Shown: in pieces, positions 1-12,173 of the stretch
Position numbering within the stretch: position 1 is the stretch's first letter
Layout: each line of letters opens with the position of its first letter
Origin: Pochonia chlamydosporia 170
Taxonomy: Eukaryota; Ascomycota; Sordariomycetes; Hypocreales; Clavicipitaceae
NCBI RefSeq assembly: GCF_001653235.2
Contig: NC_035794.1
Coordinates: 3,596,001-3,660,000 of the forward strand
Direction of reading: 5' to 3'
DNA length: 64,000 nucleotides
Notes under the pieces: generated by a model
What the model was told of the DNA's origin: nothing
The model's input: only the letters and a program-made list of their open reading frames with translations
The model's database searches: none
Translations under genes and position numbers: made by a program

Positions 1-173
1 TGAGATTATATTACTTGATGGAAAATGCTTCACTAACAGTCTCCTGTGTTGTCTGGTAAAATCTGATAACTATTTAACTGCTTGATATTCGCTTCATATC
101 AACGTCCAGATCATTACCATCAACTCTCAACACAAACAAGTCACTTATTCCTCCAATATCCATCACTTTCAAA

Positions 174-958
174 ATGCACGTCACTGTTGCTACCGCTGTT
201 ATTCTTCTCGCTGGCTCAGCTGCGGCCAAGGGTGTCGTTTACGACTGCGAGAAGACTCCAGAAATCTGCCTCAACACCTGCTGGGCAATCAAATGCCAGG
301 GCAACACTGCGACTCTCCATGGCGGAGGTCAGAGCAAAGCCACTGCTAAGAAGTATGGCGATGACAACCGCAAGAAATGGAGCTACGACAAGGATCCTTG
401 CAAGAAGAAGGGCTGGGCTTGGAAGGGAGGCAACTCCCCTGACGAGTATCCCTATGCTTCTTCCAAGGAAGGCGGTCAGAGTGACTTTGCTAAGAAAGTT
501 GCACTTCGATGTGTTCCTGGCAAGGAACAGCAACGTAAGTCTCCTTCTCCACTCACTTCTGGCTGTCAACTTTATAGCTAACAACATTTACAGGACAAGG
601 ACGCAAGGTTAGAGGCATTGCGACCAGCAAGAAGGGAGAACAATGGAACACCAAGTGGGACAAGATTAGCAAGCTTTCCCAAGACTGGTGCGGCCCTAAG
701 CCGAAGTGCAAGAATGATGGTCACCAGTTTGTTTCTGGCGGTCCTAATGGTCCTTGGAAACTGGCTTCTAACCCTAAGGTGGCTCGTGACGTGTTCAATT
801 ACTCTGAGGATGGCGACAGCGCTTGGGTTGAGAGCCGTGACCTCCCTGAAGATGTTGATATTCCAGAGGACTTTGAAGAAGATGACGGTGATGACGGCGA
901 AGTGGAAACTCGAGAAGTCGAGGAAGAGAATGATGTTGAGCTCGAAGCTGATGAATAA
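174..958 (+). CDS. Secreted NucA/NucB-type deoxyribonuclease-like protein
   Basis: Two exons, 174-534 and 594-958, joined over a 59-nt intron (donor GTAAGT, acceptor TTTACAG), giving 241 aa. Residues 1-18 form a signal peptide ending in an Ala run, so the product should be secreted. The segment DEYPYASSKEGG (about residues 90-101) matches the DEYPFAS-type core of the NucA/NucB DNase family (known from Bacillus competence nucleases and secreted fungal relatives), where the Asp/Glu pair is thought to be catalytic. Several cysteines before and after it suggest disulfides. The last 30 or so residues are very acidic (Asp/Glu runs), unlike the basic body. Family assignment is by motif memory; an extracellular DNA-degrading role is inferred. 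Confidence 0.8.
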
Positions 959-1950
959 ATACGAAACGCTGCCGGCGTTTGTTGAATAGCAACAATCACT
1001 TTGTTGGAGTGATAGAGGGTAGATGTGGATAGAGGATTACTACTGCACTTGGAAGTCTCAAGAGCCGGAGAGATCTATGTACACTTTCATTCTTTAGATT
1101 GCCATGGTTTTACTTTCAAATTGAACTCTTTCATCCATTAAGTCGTCTGTCATTGAACTATCAGAAATATAATGTCACAATGATTCAAACTACTATTGCA
1201 GGTCTTAGGTGAACGTCTACTTATGACCCAAGTTTAGTGACATAGCAAGCAGACTATTCTTCTTTCTTTTTCCTTACTAGAGGAACAGCTCTTAACACTA
1301 AATGCCGTTCAATCAGCGGACCGTTCCATAGAAAAAACAGGGGCAGCAGGCTATGCTTTGACTATCCAAGGGCCATATCGCCGATCTGCTCTCCTTCTAG
1401 GGTTGCGTGTTGTTAATGTGGAAAAAGTGTCCCATTGTTGCTTACAGGAGTCAGCATGTGCTCCAGTGTACATCACAATGGTCCATGTAAGATTCATTGG
1501 GGCAGTGCACTAGAGATTTGCCATGTTGCAGATCGATCTGAGTCGCCCATCCAACTTGAAGAGCGTGAACGAGGGCTTGCCGTCTTTCACGCTCCGCATG
1601 GAGGCGGAATGTACAGTAACTTGGCAATATCAAGTTTCTCATTCTCTTCTCATCTTGGTGATGCACATATTTGCTCCACATTTGTTCAATGTTCTATTTC
1701 AGATGGGCAAATGCATGTAAGATGACGTGTTGAATTGGCTTGCATGAATATAACGTAATGTATGGATGGTCCACTCGGTGGTTAAAAGTTGCCTATAATA
1801 ATGCTGTTGCACTGTGGCTTGGCTTTGCGCTCACAACTTCTCCAAAAGGCAGCACGACCAACACCGCAGAGATTCTACACACACATATCCAGTCTTTCAT
1901 CAAATTCTAACAAACTTCATCAATACGCTCCACTATTTTCATCTCCTACC
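959..1950. other. Intergenic, no gene seen
   Basis: 3' flank of the nuclease gene and promoter region of the next gene. Short open frames near 1435-1725 have no family features or convincing starts. CT-rich and CAA-rich leader sequence precedes the ATG at 1951. Confidence 0.5.
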
Positions 1951-3172
1951 ATGGGTGTTACGCTGCGTAGCGAGTCTACCAAGACCGTCAAGTTCCCAAT
2001 CGTGTGCACGGTAGACATAGATGTCCAGGTTTGTTGCAACGCGCCGTCTCCAAAGAACCTGAACTTAACCACGACTAGATCTTGAAACCCCTTCTGTCCC
2101 ACAACGAGCTCGTACTAGCGGCCAGGAAGGATCTCTCAGAATTGATAACAGACGAAAATGACGAAAGGCTCGACTCGTTTCAGACTCCCTTCACAGAAGA
2201 TCCTCCGGAGACCTATGACGCGCTGGGGACATTGATGGATGCACTCAAATCTGGACGCCAAGGTGAAGTTAGTCAGAAAGCCTTTGTGATTCTCGACGAA
2301 AGAACTGCAGGAGACGGAAACACGTGCCAAGTCGCAGTTGACGGACGAAATGAAGAGGATGGTAACGAGATCCAAGTCGCTTTTCGTTGCGAACTATCAT
2401 CAGCCACTCACGGCCTTGCAGCTGTTGAAGGATCTACAAACAGCCAGTTAACCAAAGTCATACGCGATCTACGCAACGAAGCTGCCATGGTCGGCGGGTT
2501 ATGGAACAAGCAGCGCGTAGATGAATTGAGAGCCAGACCCAAACGTATTGATGTCGGCGACTACCCTCCCCATGAAAACTGGGATGATGCTTGTGGGCCA
2601 GAAGACCCAGACACAGATATCCCATATTATCCCATCTTTAGGACCGCAGACATTAGTCTCAAGGTAAGTTCCAGAGCTGTATTAGGACAACACGAGCTAA
2701 CACGATAATCCCCCAGACGATCAACCAATTTCTCCAAGAGAGCTACGACCAGGACTGGGGCGATGAGGAGATCGCCGGACCGTCTATGGCATTTGTAACT
2801 TCTATTGACAAGGCTCCATTCCATTCTGGAAAGGCTGGGAAACAGCTTGATTCGGTGCCGCATGTGCCGTCTGTCTTGATTGGCGCCTCTGCAATTGAAT
2901 GCGATGCGATTGTGCGCAGCCGCTTTCCTGTAAACGGGGCTGATTCTGAGATGAATTACAACTTGTTTATTGTCCTGGACGAACTTACTGAGAAGGACAA
3001 GACGGTTCTTGTTGCGGCTAATAACGAATTGGGTGGCCAGTTGCTGTTGGGCAGGACTGACTTCAAGTCAGCCTTGACAGTCTTGGTGGCACCTTCGGAT
3101 ACGAGTTTGACGGTGGACAGCCAGATCAATAGTGCTACCACTGAGGGATCGGGGATTGTATATGACGATTGA
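1951..3172 (+). CDS. Hypothetical protein, three exons
   Basis: Exons 1951-2028, 2079-2663 and 2717-3172 join in frame (both introns phase 0) to 372 aa. The introns are 50 and 53 nt with GTTTGT/CTAG and GTAAGT/CCCAG borders. No signal peptide or membrane segment is visible. Two halves look related: each has a stretch around FVILDER/FIVLDEL followed by a hydrophobic beta-like strand (about residues 90-125 and 290-330), suggesting an internal duplication. I do not recognise the family. A fungal two-domain protein of the DUF6924 kind is a weak guess only. The exon structure is well supported; the function is unknown. Confidence 0.7.
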
Positions 3173-3659
3173 GTTTTGGCATCAGAGATAGATTAGTCAT
3201 ATACTCGACAAACTTTGACAGTCACAAGTGTGTACAGCAAAATTAAACTGCCATGGAAAGAAACTCTACTCCACTTGCATTAATAACCACATCGTGCTAA
3301 ATTGGCCCATAACAATAAGCACTTCATTGCTATTTACATTGTGTTGTTGGTTATCAGATACGTTAGTTGTCCCAATTGGGAGTGGCCTTACTGATTGCAT
3401 AACTAGTTCCATGTCTTAACTCAAACAAGGATTAACCGTAACTAGCACTTACTCCTTCCCAAATTAGCTCCCCGGATGAGTCTTTCATTCAACTAATTTT
3501 ATCGAGCAACAATAGTGCTGGTTTTGTCTTTCTACCCTTGATGTTTCCCACATCTTAAGTATTAATACAGTTGTCGAATACCGTCCCATCATCAGAAACT
3601 GGCATTTCCGTCCTTCAGCTACCGGCAACCTCTTTTCCCATCCCAGACGCCTCAACCAA
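3173..3659. other. Intergenic, no gene seen
   Basis: About 490 bp of AT-rich 3' flank and promoter between two co-directional genes. No RNA gene, repeat or ORF with coding signs is visible. Confidence 0.5.
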
Positions 3660-6618
3660 ATGTCAACATGCGTAGTGACGTACCCCCCACTCGGGCAAGT
3701 AACCAGAATTACAACCCCGAGTCTTGAGTTTAGCTGCATCTTGCAGCTTGAGTCCCAGCACAGAAACAAGCCGTGGGAGGTGGTGCTTCGCTATGCCCCA
3801 GTCCATTCCGACACATGTAACGAAGTCGTGTTGACTCGCTCTCAACGGGCTGTCTTGCACGCACATAAACAACCAGACACGACAGATGAGATATTATACG
3901 AGACAGAGATAGAGTTTACTACTGCTCTTCAGTTTGAGATTATGTACAGAATCGGTCACACAGAGCCGTGGACGACAGCAGAGCAGGAAGCAAAAGCCAA
4001 TAGCATCATCGTACTAGCACCGCAAGTCAGTGATCTTGGCAAGAAGTCCGCCAGTCTAAATGACTATCTCGAAGATTTGAATCGCGATCTTAAAGTACGA
4101 CTTCTGTCCGACAGCGCAAATGCAGAAGTCACATCATGGCTGGTAGAAACTCCAGTTGCACCAGCGCCCGGAGAATTTCCACACATGGAGCAAGTCATGT
4201 TGGGGCAACCGTTTGGCGGCAAGTTTCTGAGGTAAGCTTGGCATGTAGGCTGTATTGAAGAGTTGACATGTACGCGAGAGTATCTTTGGATCACATTTCA
4301 AATGTTTTATTTGTATCATTGACTTATATTTCTATAGGTGGTTTGGTATTTCTCGGAACAAGAAGTCCTGGATGGCTCCTCGACAAGGCAAAAGTTACTT
4401 CAAGATTGATGTTTCAGCAATATTTTGCTCGTTCCTAAATGCCCGTGGTCAGCATCTTCAAGTTCTTGGACTTAGTGGCCTTGAGAATGTTATGACCGTT
4501 TTCGGTGACAATAATGAGGGTGCACTGATGATAAAGGTTCGTGAGCCTTCTCAGTTATAGCTGACAGACCTCGCCTGAGAATCTTACTGATAACCTTAGA
4601 TTCGCAATGAACGCCCCTTTCCAGGTTACGGAAGAGTCATTGTCAGTGTTGGAGATGACTTTGACAGAGCTCTAGAGAGCACTATGCAACAAGCAAGGGC
4701 AATATTTAGATCCGTGGAGCTGCCAAATCCTGAGGCTGGGGATCGGATGAGCTCAGGTGTCGAGCGAAGCTGGGCTGACCAGTGGCTTAACGGGCTGCTT
4801 TACAGTATGTTTTGCCATGGAGTTTAACAGTTTCACTCAGACCACTAATCCGTTTCAAGGACCCCCAGTTAATGACGGCAAGCTGCTCACCGCAGAAGGG
4901 ATTGCGGCATCTTTGGATACTCTGACATCTAAAGGAATCAATCTCAGTGGCGTCATACTACCCGACGCCTGGCAAAACGTCGATCATAGTAAACCCAGTC
5001 GCTACCATGCCGGTCTGGTAGATTTTGAGGCCGACACTACCTCGCTCAAGTTAGGGCTGAAAGATATCATCAGCAATATCAAAACAAAACACCAATCCAT
5101 TCGACAAGTTATCCTCAGCCACCCGATTTTCGGACACTGGGGCGGCATATCGTCAAATGGGCGCCTCACGGAAAATTATGCAACCATACCGGTGGAGAGA
5201 TCGGAGGCTATTCAGCCAGGAGAGAATATCAACCTCACCATCCCACTGATCGCCCCGGAAGATATTAAAAGGTTCTATCACGACTATTATAGGTAAGCTG
5301 CCCACAGGCCCAGGCCCCCCATTACGCTTAAACTAAACGTCTGCAGCTTCCTATCTTCCTGCAACATTACATCCGTCCAAGCCGATGCAGTCTATTTGCT
5401 AGAGACTCTTTCCTCAGCAAGTTCGCGTTGCTCCATAGCAGACCGATACCTTGATGCTCAACATGCTGCTGCACAAGTCAACTTTAATGAGCACAGCCTG
5501 GTCAGCATGTCCTTGGCACCTTGCGCTCTGTTTCATACACTCAAGGTCTCCGAGACAGACAGAAAGCAAGTCGTTCGAAATAGTGCCGCGTTTCCGAATC
5601 ACAAGGAGTACATTTTTGTCAACGCACACAACGCAATCCTTTCCGCGGCCGTCGGCAATATCCCAGATTGGGGTCCAATAGAAAGTACTAGCGAGCTCGG
5701 TGCCTTCCACATAGCTGCGAGGAATATTTCCGGTGGTCCATTGCAAATCAGTTCATTTGATGGCTCAGATGAAGATGACATGCGGCTAGTGCAACAAGTA
5801 TCGGGATCAACAGGGTTGAACAAAACCGTAGTCCTTCGACCTACTGGGTTGGGCAGAGCGATCAATCCGTACATCGCCCGTGAGGATAATGCGCTTCTGA
5901 AAATTGGAAACACACATGGTAGCTATTAGCCACTGCCTTACTCTGTAATCAATTTACTGACAATTACTCAGACACAGAATTCTCAACTATTTCTTTTCTT
6001 GGGCTCTTTAATACTGCAGACCAGACGGCGACAGAGCTCATCAGGCTCCAGGATTTCCCAAGAGTGAACCCCCAACAGAAGTATATCATCAAAACATCGT
6101 CTTCAGGTGTCATCAGCAACTTCGAGAATGGCGATAGTTCATCCTCGCTGCTGGTGCATCTTCAGCCCTCAAAATTTGAAGTTTTGTCCGCCTGTCCATT
6201 GAAAGAAATCTCTCAGGCAGGCGCTAAAAGCAATTTCCAAGTCGCTGTCCTCGGCCTCCAGGGGAAGTTGATTGGTGCTACCGCAATAATGAGTAGCGCC
6301 TACGAGCTCGAAGACGGCCAACTCTGCGTCAAAGCTGTGCTGAAAAGCCTCGGCATATTAGGTACAGGAGGCCCAAAGATTGCCCATGGTAGCTAAAAAC
6401 TGACAAGGCTTGACATAGAATTTTACATTTCAAACCTTTCGCAACGAACAATCGACGAAAGCAAGATGAAACTTCGAATTCAAGGCAAGAAACTCTCTTC
6501 ATGTCCATTCGTCGTCGACGTGACACGGCGAGTGCTCAGCGTAGACTTGGAGTACATTTGGAAGACGGAGAAGATTGAGAGCAAAACAGATGAGATATAT
6601 GTAGAGTTACTTATCTAA
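3660..6618 (+). CDS. GH36 raffinose-synthase/SIP1-like protein, probably catalytically impaired
   Basis: Seven exons (3660-4231, 4338-4536, 4600-4804, 4860-5292, 5347-5918, 5972-6361, 6419-6618) join without a stop into 856 aa, the usual size for fungal raffinose-synthase/seed-imbibition-like proteins. Recognisable blocks include DQWLNGLLY, the GINLSG..LPDAWQNVD segment, HPIFGHWGGIS, NAHNAILSA, NIPDWGP, GAFHIAARNISGGP and VVLRPTGLGR. Family members usually carry DDNWQS, a K-x-D nucleophile block and an RNSDDF acid/base block. Here these read LPDAWQN, SVQAD (about residue 482, Asp kept but Lys lost) and RNSAAF (about residue 548, the Asp pair lost). The 55-nt third intron is inferred from frame need, a CTAAT branch site and GTATGT/CAAG borders. 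It may be a non-catalytic paralogue. Family call is firm; loss of activity is inferred. Confidence 0.8.
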
Positions 6619-7064
6619 ATTCTCTATATGCTCTCTCTGGCGTTCGGGGTATAAAATGTCCAGTTTAATATTATTGGAACACAATCCCAAACGACTTTGC
6701 CTGGAGACGGGGTGAAAGGGCTGGTTGTTGGATTGAGGGTTAGGGTTAGCAACACCGCGCGGGACAAAACATTTCCGATTGCGTTTCAACTCATAAATAC
6801 TTGCCCCACGAGGCATATTCGTGCAATTGATCTCTCATCGATTAAAGCTGCCTATCTAGGTCCCTAGATAGGTATTTCACTCCCCTTTCCCCCCATTGCC
6901 TCTGAATCGCGCGCTCTCAAAAAAGTTGAAATCGCCAACCAAGCACCCCGGTAGGCCCCTACACCCGGCACGTGACCTCAAAAAACCGCCATCTCTTCGC
7001 ATTTTCAAGCATCGCCAGACCGTCCATCCACGACAACCATCTCCAAACACCCAATCCTCACATC
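6619..7064. other. Promoter region of the mL57 gene
   Basis: 446 bp without a gene. It contains AGGGTTAGGGTTAG at 6736-6749 (two telomere-type repeats, a telo-box-like element often seen before ribosomal-protein genes) and C-rich leader sequence just before the ATG. Confidence 0.45.
6736..6749. promoter_or_regulatory. Telo-box-like TTAGGG motif
   Basis: AGGGTTAGGGTTAG lies 316 bp before the start codon of mitochondrial ribosomal protein mL57. TTAGGG/CCCTAA elements in ribosomal-protein promoters are known in fungi and plants. The regulatory role is inferred from position only; chance or a tiny interstitial telomere scar are alternatives. Confidence 0.3.
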
Positions 7065-7916
7065 ATGGCCCTCCAACCCTGTCGCGCGCACCTCCCACGA
7101 GCGCGTCACACCCTCCGCGCCCTCACGCCCACACTACGCACCTACGCCACCGAATCAACACCCGAATCCTTCAAAGCCCCATCGCAAGAATCTTCAGTCC
7201 CAAGATGGAGCCAAACGCCCGCAGGCATGAAAGCCCCCATGCAGCTCGATTTCGCGAAATCAGTCAAAAACAAAATCTGGAGCGTCAACAACGACCCCGC
7301 GAAGCTGGACGACATGTATAACCGACTACTTGGGCCGGGGGGCAGCAAGATGCTGCCAGAGGAGTTGAAGTGGCTGGCTGTCACGCACAAGAGCTTCGAT
7401 CAGGGCAGACGAGGGTTTAATGATAAGTTGGCGTTGATGGGTAGGTTGCCTGTAGTTCTCGGGTAGGGAGGATGTACTGACTGGTGCAGGTCGATTGACG
7501 CTCATTATGGAAGCGACCAAGGAAATCGTGAGCAAGGCCCCTATGAAGGGGTCACGGCAGACGGACGCGTTTGGGAGAACTCCTTTTGAGCATGAACAGC
7601 TTGCTTCGGTGGATAACTTGAATGTTGAGGGGCCAAAGGACGTGGTTGGTAAGGAGAAGCTGTATGAGCTGGCCTCGACGGTGGGCATTTTGGATGTCGT
7701 GCGGTGGAAGCCGAGATTGGTAAGTTTTTCTGTTGCGACTATGGACCTTTGTCTGACATAGTGTAGCCCCAAAATCTTGAATCATCGGGTGTTGAAGTCG
7801 TCCTCAACGGAGCGATACTGGCGATTATCGGTGCGATTACGCTGCAGCACGGGTCGGTCGTTGCGTCCAAGGTTGTGCGGGAGAGAATATTGGCGAGACT
7901 GCCGAAGAACGAATAA
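7065..7916 (+). CDS. MRPL15: Mitochondrial large-subunit ribosomal protein mL57 (RNase III fold)
   Basis: Exons 7065-7440, 7490-7719 and 7767-7916 join to 251 aa. Introns are 49 and 47 nt with GTAGGT/GTGCAG and GTAAGT/TGTAG borders. The N-terminus (about 30 residues) is rich in Arg, Ala, Leu and Thr without acidic residues, a mitochondrial targeting signal. The body follows the RNase III-like pattern of yeast MrpL15/mL57: LPEELKWLAVTHKSFDQGRRGFNDKL at about residues 108-133 corresponds to the signature helix. The protein is structural in the mitoribosome and in this family normally lacks nuclease activity. A longer upstream frame exists, but the ATG at 7065 is the first that gives a clean presequence. 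Confidence 0.87.
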
Positions 7917-8307
7917 CGCATAAAAGTTGGACATCTGTTTCTGCCAACATATCCAGCACGACCAATTGAGACGTGAAGATTAGCATTGCGAGCGGCAATT
8001 CGCCGGTTTATGCCTACAAGCTCGAAGCCGGAAGAATATGCAGCTTGTTGAAGCGCCTGGCATGGGCTGGATCCGGTCTCGCCAGACCAATAATGCGTCT
8101 TTACATTTGGAACAGACCATGACAACCTGTAATCATACCATGTATTTTATATTCTAAAAGGAGGGACAACGCTAGACTCTGTATAAATTACGCTACCAAG
8201 AGCTTATTAGAAACTGTACTCTGCCATGTGAAATGCCAAAAATGCCCATCAAAAAGAACTCTGCCAAATCTGGTTCATGCTCAATATCGCCCTCAGCGTC
8301 TCAAGAC
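7917..8307. other. Convergent 3' region, no gene seen
   Basis: About 390 bp between the convergent mL57 gene and the membrane-protein gene. It probably holds both 3' untranslated regions. Nothing else visible. Confidence 0.5.
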
Positions 8308-9459
8308 TCACTGAATAAGGGGTGTCTCTTCGTCGGGATCCCCACCACGCTCCTCGTCGTTAACTTGAGTTAGCAACTGCATGATTAAATCGGAGGTAAT
8401 CAACTTCTCGCGATACAGCCACCCTAGTGCGGTACCTGCTCCCGGCCCCAGGAAAATGGACGTGATGACAATAGCCAGCGGAGCCCTCCAACCAACTTCT
8501 GTGAACACCCAGTATAGAATCGTCAGTCCGATAAACTGCGAGTCAATCTCGATAAATTTGACCGCCGAACGGGTCATTTCCTTCCGATCATCAGATTTGG
8601 TCAAGTTGCCAATGATGAAGCCGTGCGAGAGCAGAGAGCACAGAATAGGAACAGCATAAACAGCAATAAAAGCCTTGGTGTTTGCCTCCATGTGAATCAT
8701 CGGTCCATCCTGGAATCTCCGCAATTTATTCAGCACATACCGAACCCCTTGCCTGATGAGAGATACATAAGCCGGGAAGAAGAGCCATGTCCCAATAGTA
8801 ACGGGGTTGTTGAGCGAAACCATCAAAGTTGTTGGAACATAATAGCCCAACGCGACAGCAATAGGAATGGCAATGACTTCCACAAGCTTAACCTGTCTTC
8901 CCTTATCCATCTGCACAGGGTCGCGCTCCTCATCGCCGTCCCTCTGCACAGGCTCATCCACATGACCAGTGTCAGTGATCAGGCGTCCAGTACCGGGAAA
9001 CGGCCAGGCCTTGGCTCCCAAGATAAACGCAGGCACATAAACGAGCTGCCAAACGAGCGCTCCGCCCGCCAAGTTAAACACCAACCACGGCAGGGTTGGT
9101 CTCGAAACAACGACGTTCTTCTCGTTCACTTTGCGGGCCGACTCGACCGTGGAGACTGTCAAGAGTGAGCCTACGAATGACAGGATGACGGACATGACAG
9201 CCTTGCTGCGGAAGGAGTCAAGCGCTGCGTAAAAGAAGCTGACGAGGAAGCAGGCTGGTGTGCCTAGAATAGGGATACGACTGAGGGTGGGGAGGAGTGC
9301 GTGCGAGTGGCATTGCGACCAGAGGAGGGCGGCGTTGACGTCGGAGTGGACGAAGAGGGCGATGGCGGTTGCGATGGCAAGAATGGCCGGAACGACGGCG
9401 AGATGGGGGAATAGGGGAAAGTTTTGGGCTGGACGTCGCCAGCGAGATGGCTCTGGCAT
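8308..9459 (-). CDS. Multipass integral membrane protein, unknown function
   Basis: A single uninterrupted exon of 383 aa, ATG at 9459. Seven or eight hydrophobic segments can be seen: roughly residues 20-37, 62-82, 88-105, 124-145, 190-210, 222-240, 265-285 and 310-335. A charged Asp/Glu/Arg-rich loop lies near residues 160-185 and an acidic tail ends in DEETPLIQ; such acidic dileucine-like ends can act as sorting signals for the vacuole or endosome. I do not recognise a family; a fungus-conserved membrane protein related to terpenoid-cluster membrane proteins is possible but unproved. It is convergent with mL57 and has a 1-kb gene-free upstream region. Confidence 0.75.
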   Translation of the reverse strand: MPEPSRWRRPAQNFPLFPHLAVVPAILAIATAIALFVHSDVNAALLWSQCHSHALLPTLSRIPILGTPACFLVSFFYAALDSFRSKAVMSVILSFVGSLLTVSTVESARKVNEKNVVVSRPTLPWLVFNLAGGALVWQLVYVPAFILGAKAWPFPGTGRLITDTGHVDEPVQRDGDEERDPVQMDKGRQVKLVEVIAIPIAVALGYYVPTTLMVSLNNPVTIGTWLFFPAYVSLIRQGVRYVLNKLRRFQDGPMIHMEANTKAFIAVYAVPILCSLLSHGFIIGNLTKSDDRKEMTRSAVKFIEIDSQFIGLTILYWVFTEVGWRAPLAIVITSIFLGPGAGTALGWLYREKLITSDLIMQLLTQVNDEERGGDPDEETPLIQ

Positions 9460-10550
9460 CTTGTTGTGACTTGGGAGTTTGGTGATGTGGGAAGTTCTGC
9501 GTTGGAAAACGAGAGGTTGGATGTTGAAATGAGACCAGACTGATAAGGTGAGTTGAGATGAAATGAAATATTGATATTAAAGTGGCACAAGTCGCACTTG
9601 ACCTGCGCCTGGCTGAATTGGGACCCTGCAGCGGCCAAGATGGCGCTAGCCCCTGCCGAGCGTAGTGGCTGTTCCGCCTGGAGTTGAGTGTCTGACAGCT
9701 GCCAGTTGGAGTGGCCGTTTGGAGGGTCAAGCAACCAGTAGGAAGGAGCGATGGTCAAACTGCCCCTCAGTCGAGACCACGAGACTGACTCTGGGTGAAC
9801 AGATGATCTACTTGTGAGCTGCGTCAGGCGACGTGTTGCCGAGTATGGAATGAGGCAGACGTTATTTAACCAAGGGCATAAAGTAAGACGTAATGAAGGT
9901 GTTCAAGACAAAACACGGAAGAAATAATTCGGGTCTCGATGCATGCAACTTGGCCGGCCTACCCGACATTCCCAATGATAACGAAAAGTGATATTGATGA
10001 GATCCCAGCCCAAACAATGCAAGCTCGCCATGCTCTGATACAACGTAAGGTTGAGCTCTGTGCTTTTGGTTTGCTATTTAATTCTTCAAACAATAGATGC
10101 CGGCGGCAACAGCTAGAAGCTGAGGTGGTTGCACCTAGTTACACACCGGTGCAGGGGCCTCGAATCATTCCGCTCACATCTATGACGATTATCGTCACAA
10201 ACTCTTGCTACGCGTATACAGGTATTTACATTCAAAAGAATGGGTGGGGATTACATACTTTACGGAGCCCTTCACTCGTCTGATACTAGGGGCTTCCTCT
10301 CACTGTGCAATATCACTCCCGGACAAAAGCAACATGGCGAGATGCTAGACTTGCGAAAGCATAAATTCCTCACTACCAGGATAACTAGCTACTCTGCGGC
10401 ACAACTTGGCAAGGGTGAACTCTATGGAAACCTGAATGCTATTTGGACGGCAGCAAATACTCGTACTTCCTAAGACAGACATGGCGAGCAAGCTTCCCCA
10501 GTGTAGCTCATAAAGAGATCACCGATTCCTTCGCCTTGGTACTTTCCCAC
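9460..10550. other. Intergenic, no gene seen
   Basis: 1.1 kb holding the promoter of the minus-strand membrane-protein gene (a long CT-rich leader lies just upstream of its ATG) and the 3' flank of the small secreted protein. Short ORFs near 9939-10473 show no coding signs. Confidence 0.45.
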
Positions 10551-10890
10551 TTATTTCTCAATAACTGCAGTCTTATGGGGGATACAGTGCTTGCACTCGT
10601 CAAACTTTGCCGCAGTGCTAGCAGCAGAACCAATGCAGCTGAGGTCGGCAGCTGGATTGGCACCAAGCTCGATAACGGCAGCGCCACAAGAGGCAGTGGT
10701 ACCAATTAAGTGAAGTGCGCACTCTGTATAACTATTAAATATTGTTTCTATTCATGAGAATAGGTCAAGACTTACTGGTAAGGTCGCCTTTGCTGCAACC
10801 TGGAGGAAGAGAGATCTCGACCTGGTTCTCAACGGGAACGGCGAAGGCCATGGTGGCCAAAGCAAGAGTGGTGATTGCTGTGAAGTGCAT
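10551..10890 (-). CDS. Small secreted cysteine-rich protein (effector-like)
   Basis: Two exons, 10776-10890 and 10551-10723 (complement), joined over a 52-nt intron (GTAAGT donor, TATACAG acceptor) to 95 aa. Residues 1-17 (MHFTAITTLALATMAFA) are a signal peptide with a cleavage site before VPVENQ. The mature chain of about 78 residues has six cysteines, with two in a C-K-H-C pair near the C-terminus, a number that suits three disulfides. Size, secretion signal and Cys content match fungal small secreted proteins, a class that includes host-interaction effectors. No named family is recognised. It stands alone between two gene-free stretches. Confidence 0.72.
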
Positions 10891-12173
10891 ATTGAGGAGG
10901 ATTGGGTTTATTGAGGAGGATTGGGTTTGTTTTGCTGATTTAGAGTTGTAGTAAAATGGTCGTTTATTGATGAGCTGTTGGTGGTTGAAATATTGAACTT
11001 GAGGAAGAAAGTGCCCATTTTATACTTCGACATCGTTACTAGATATTTGAAAAACTTACTTAAATGGTCTCCGACATGTAAGCTGTGCATAATCAAGCTC
11101 CTCATGAATCCTTCTAGACGTGATTGTCTGGGAGTCGTATACCAGCTGCAGCTAGAAGACGCTATTACTACACGCCTTGATACTCTCCTCCCCTCTGAGT
11201 ATACGAATTCAAGGAAATGGTTCGGATTCGGACCGTTCTTGGATTTCGATCCTTCACGATCGGCGTCAGATAGATCCTGAAGGAAGCCAGCAACACTAGC
11301 CGCGAGCGCAATAATTCCCAGTCTACTTTCAGCGAGTGCCTTGGTGTTTCTAAGCGAGGTGATGGCTGTGAGGCTGTCACCACCATTCGTATAGCCGTTC
11401 TTGCTTCCACAGCTTCTCCCTTCATAACAACGTTCGTCTATCGGTCAAATTAATTCACGCGGTGATATGTACAGGTTCTACTAAGTTAAAGACGACTGGT
11501 AAAAGTTCATCTAGGCAGAATATGTATACGGTGATAAAGGATGAAGCCACACCAGGCCTAATGTAATTTATCCCGATACTCTTGCTGACTGCCTTATGAC
11601 TCGATAAGACCAAAAACAACATAGAGCATATACAGGAATAGGTATCACCAACATGATACGCCACGAACAACGCGCGAAGAAAGCCACCAAATCAAGGAAA
11701 AAGCGAACGATACGTACGTTCACGCCGCAGAGTGGGATCAGACATTCGGATATATTCCGATGCAAGTAATTAGCGGGTTGTGCGTCGTGCTTACAGGATT
11801 GATATCCATGTCACCTTTGCATTTTCTCTCACAAACTTCGGATGCTACTGCCGGGACGTGCTAAAATGTAACCCTATATGCCCAATAAGCTGCTTTGTTA
11901 AAAGGAGGAATTCTTTTAGTGGTGCCGATGAACCGAGTTGCAACGACCCGTGTAGATGATCATCGTAATTGACGTAACAATCTTCATTGCGAGGAAGAGC
12001 CGTGAGATGACGGCATAGGAACTCGCTTAACCTCACTTTCGTCTTAAATATTTATTATCTTCTGGAAAAGCGAGCTTTCGGCCATCAGTGGCCGCTCTCA
12101 TCCACAAAAAGCGCAATACCTCACTCCCCTACAACTATTATCGCACAACCAGAACAATACAAATCTTATCATT
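10891..12173. other. Intergenic, no gene seen
   Basis: 1.28 kb. A minus-strand frame at 11168-11425 is open but has no convincing start or family signs. No repeat or RNA gene is visible. Confidence 0.45.

Noticed and set aside
6736..6749. Interstitial telomere indicating a chromosome-fusion scar
   Set aside because: Only about two repeats, more in line with a promoter telo-box.
11168..11425. Minus-strand open frame of 85 codons
   Set aside because: No recognisable feature and no partner exon.
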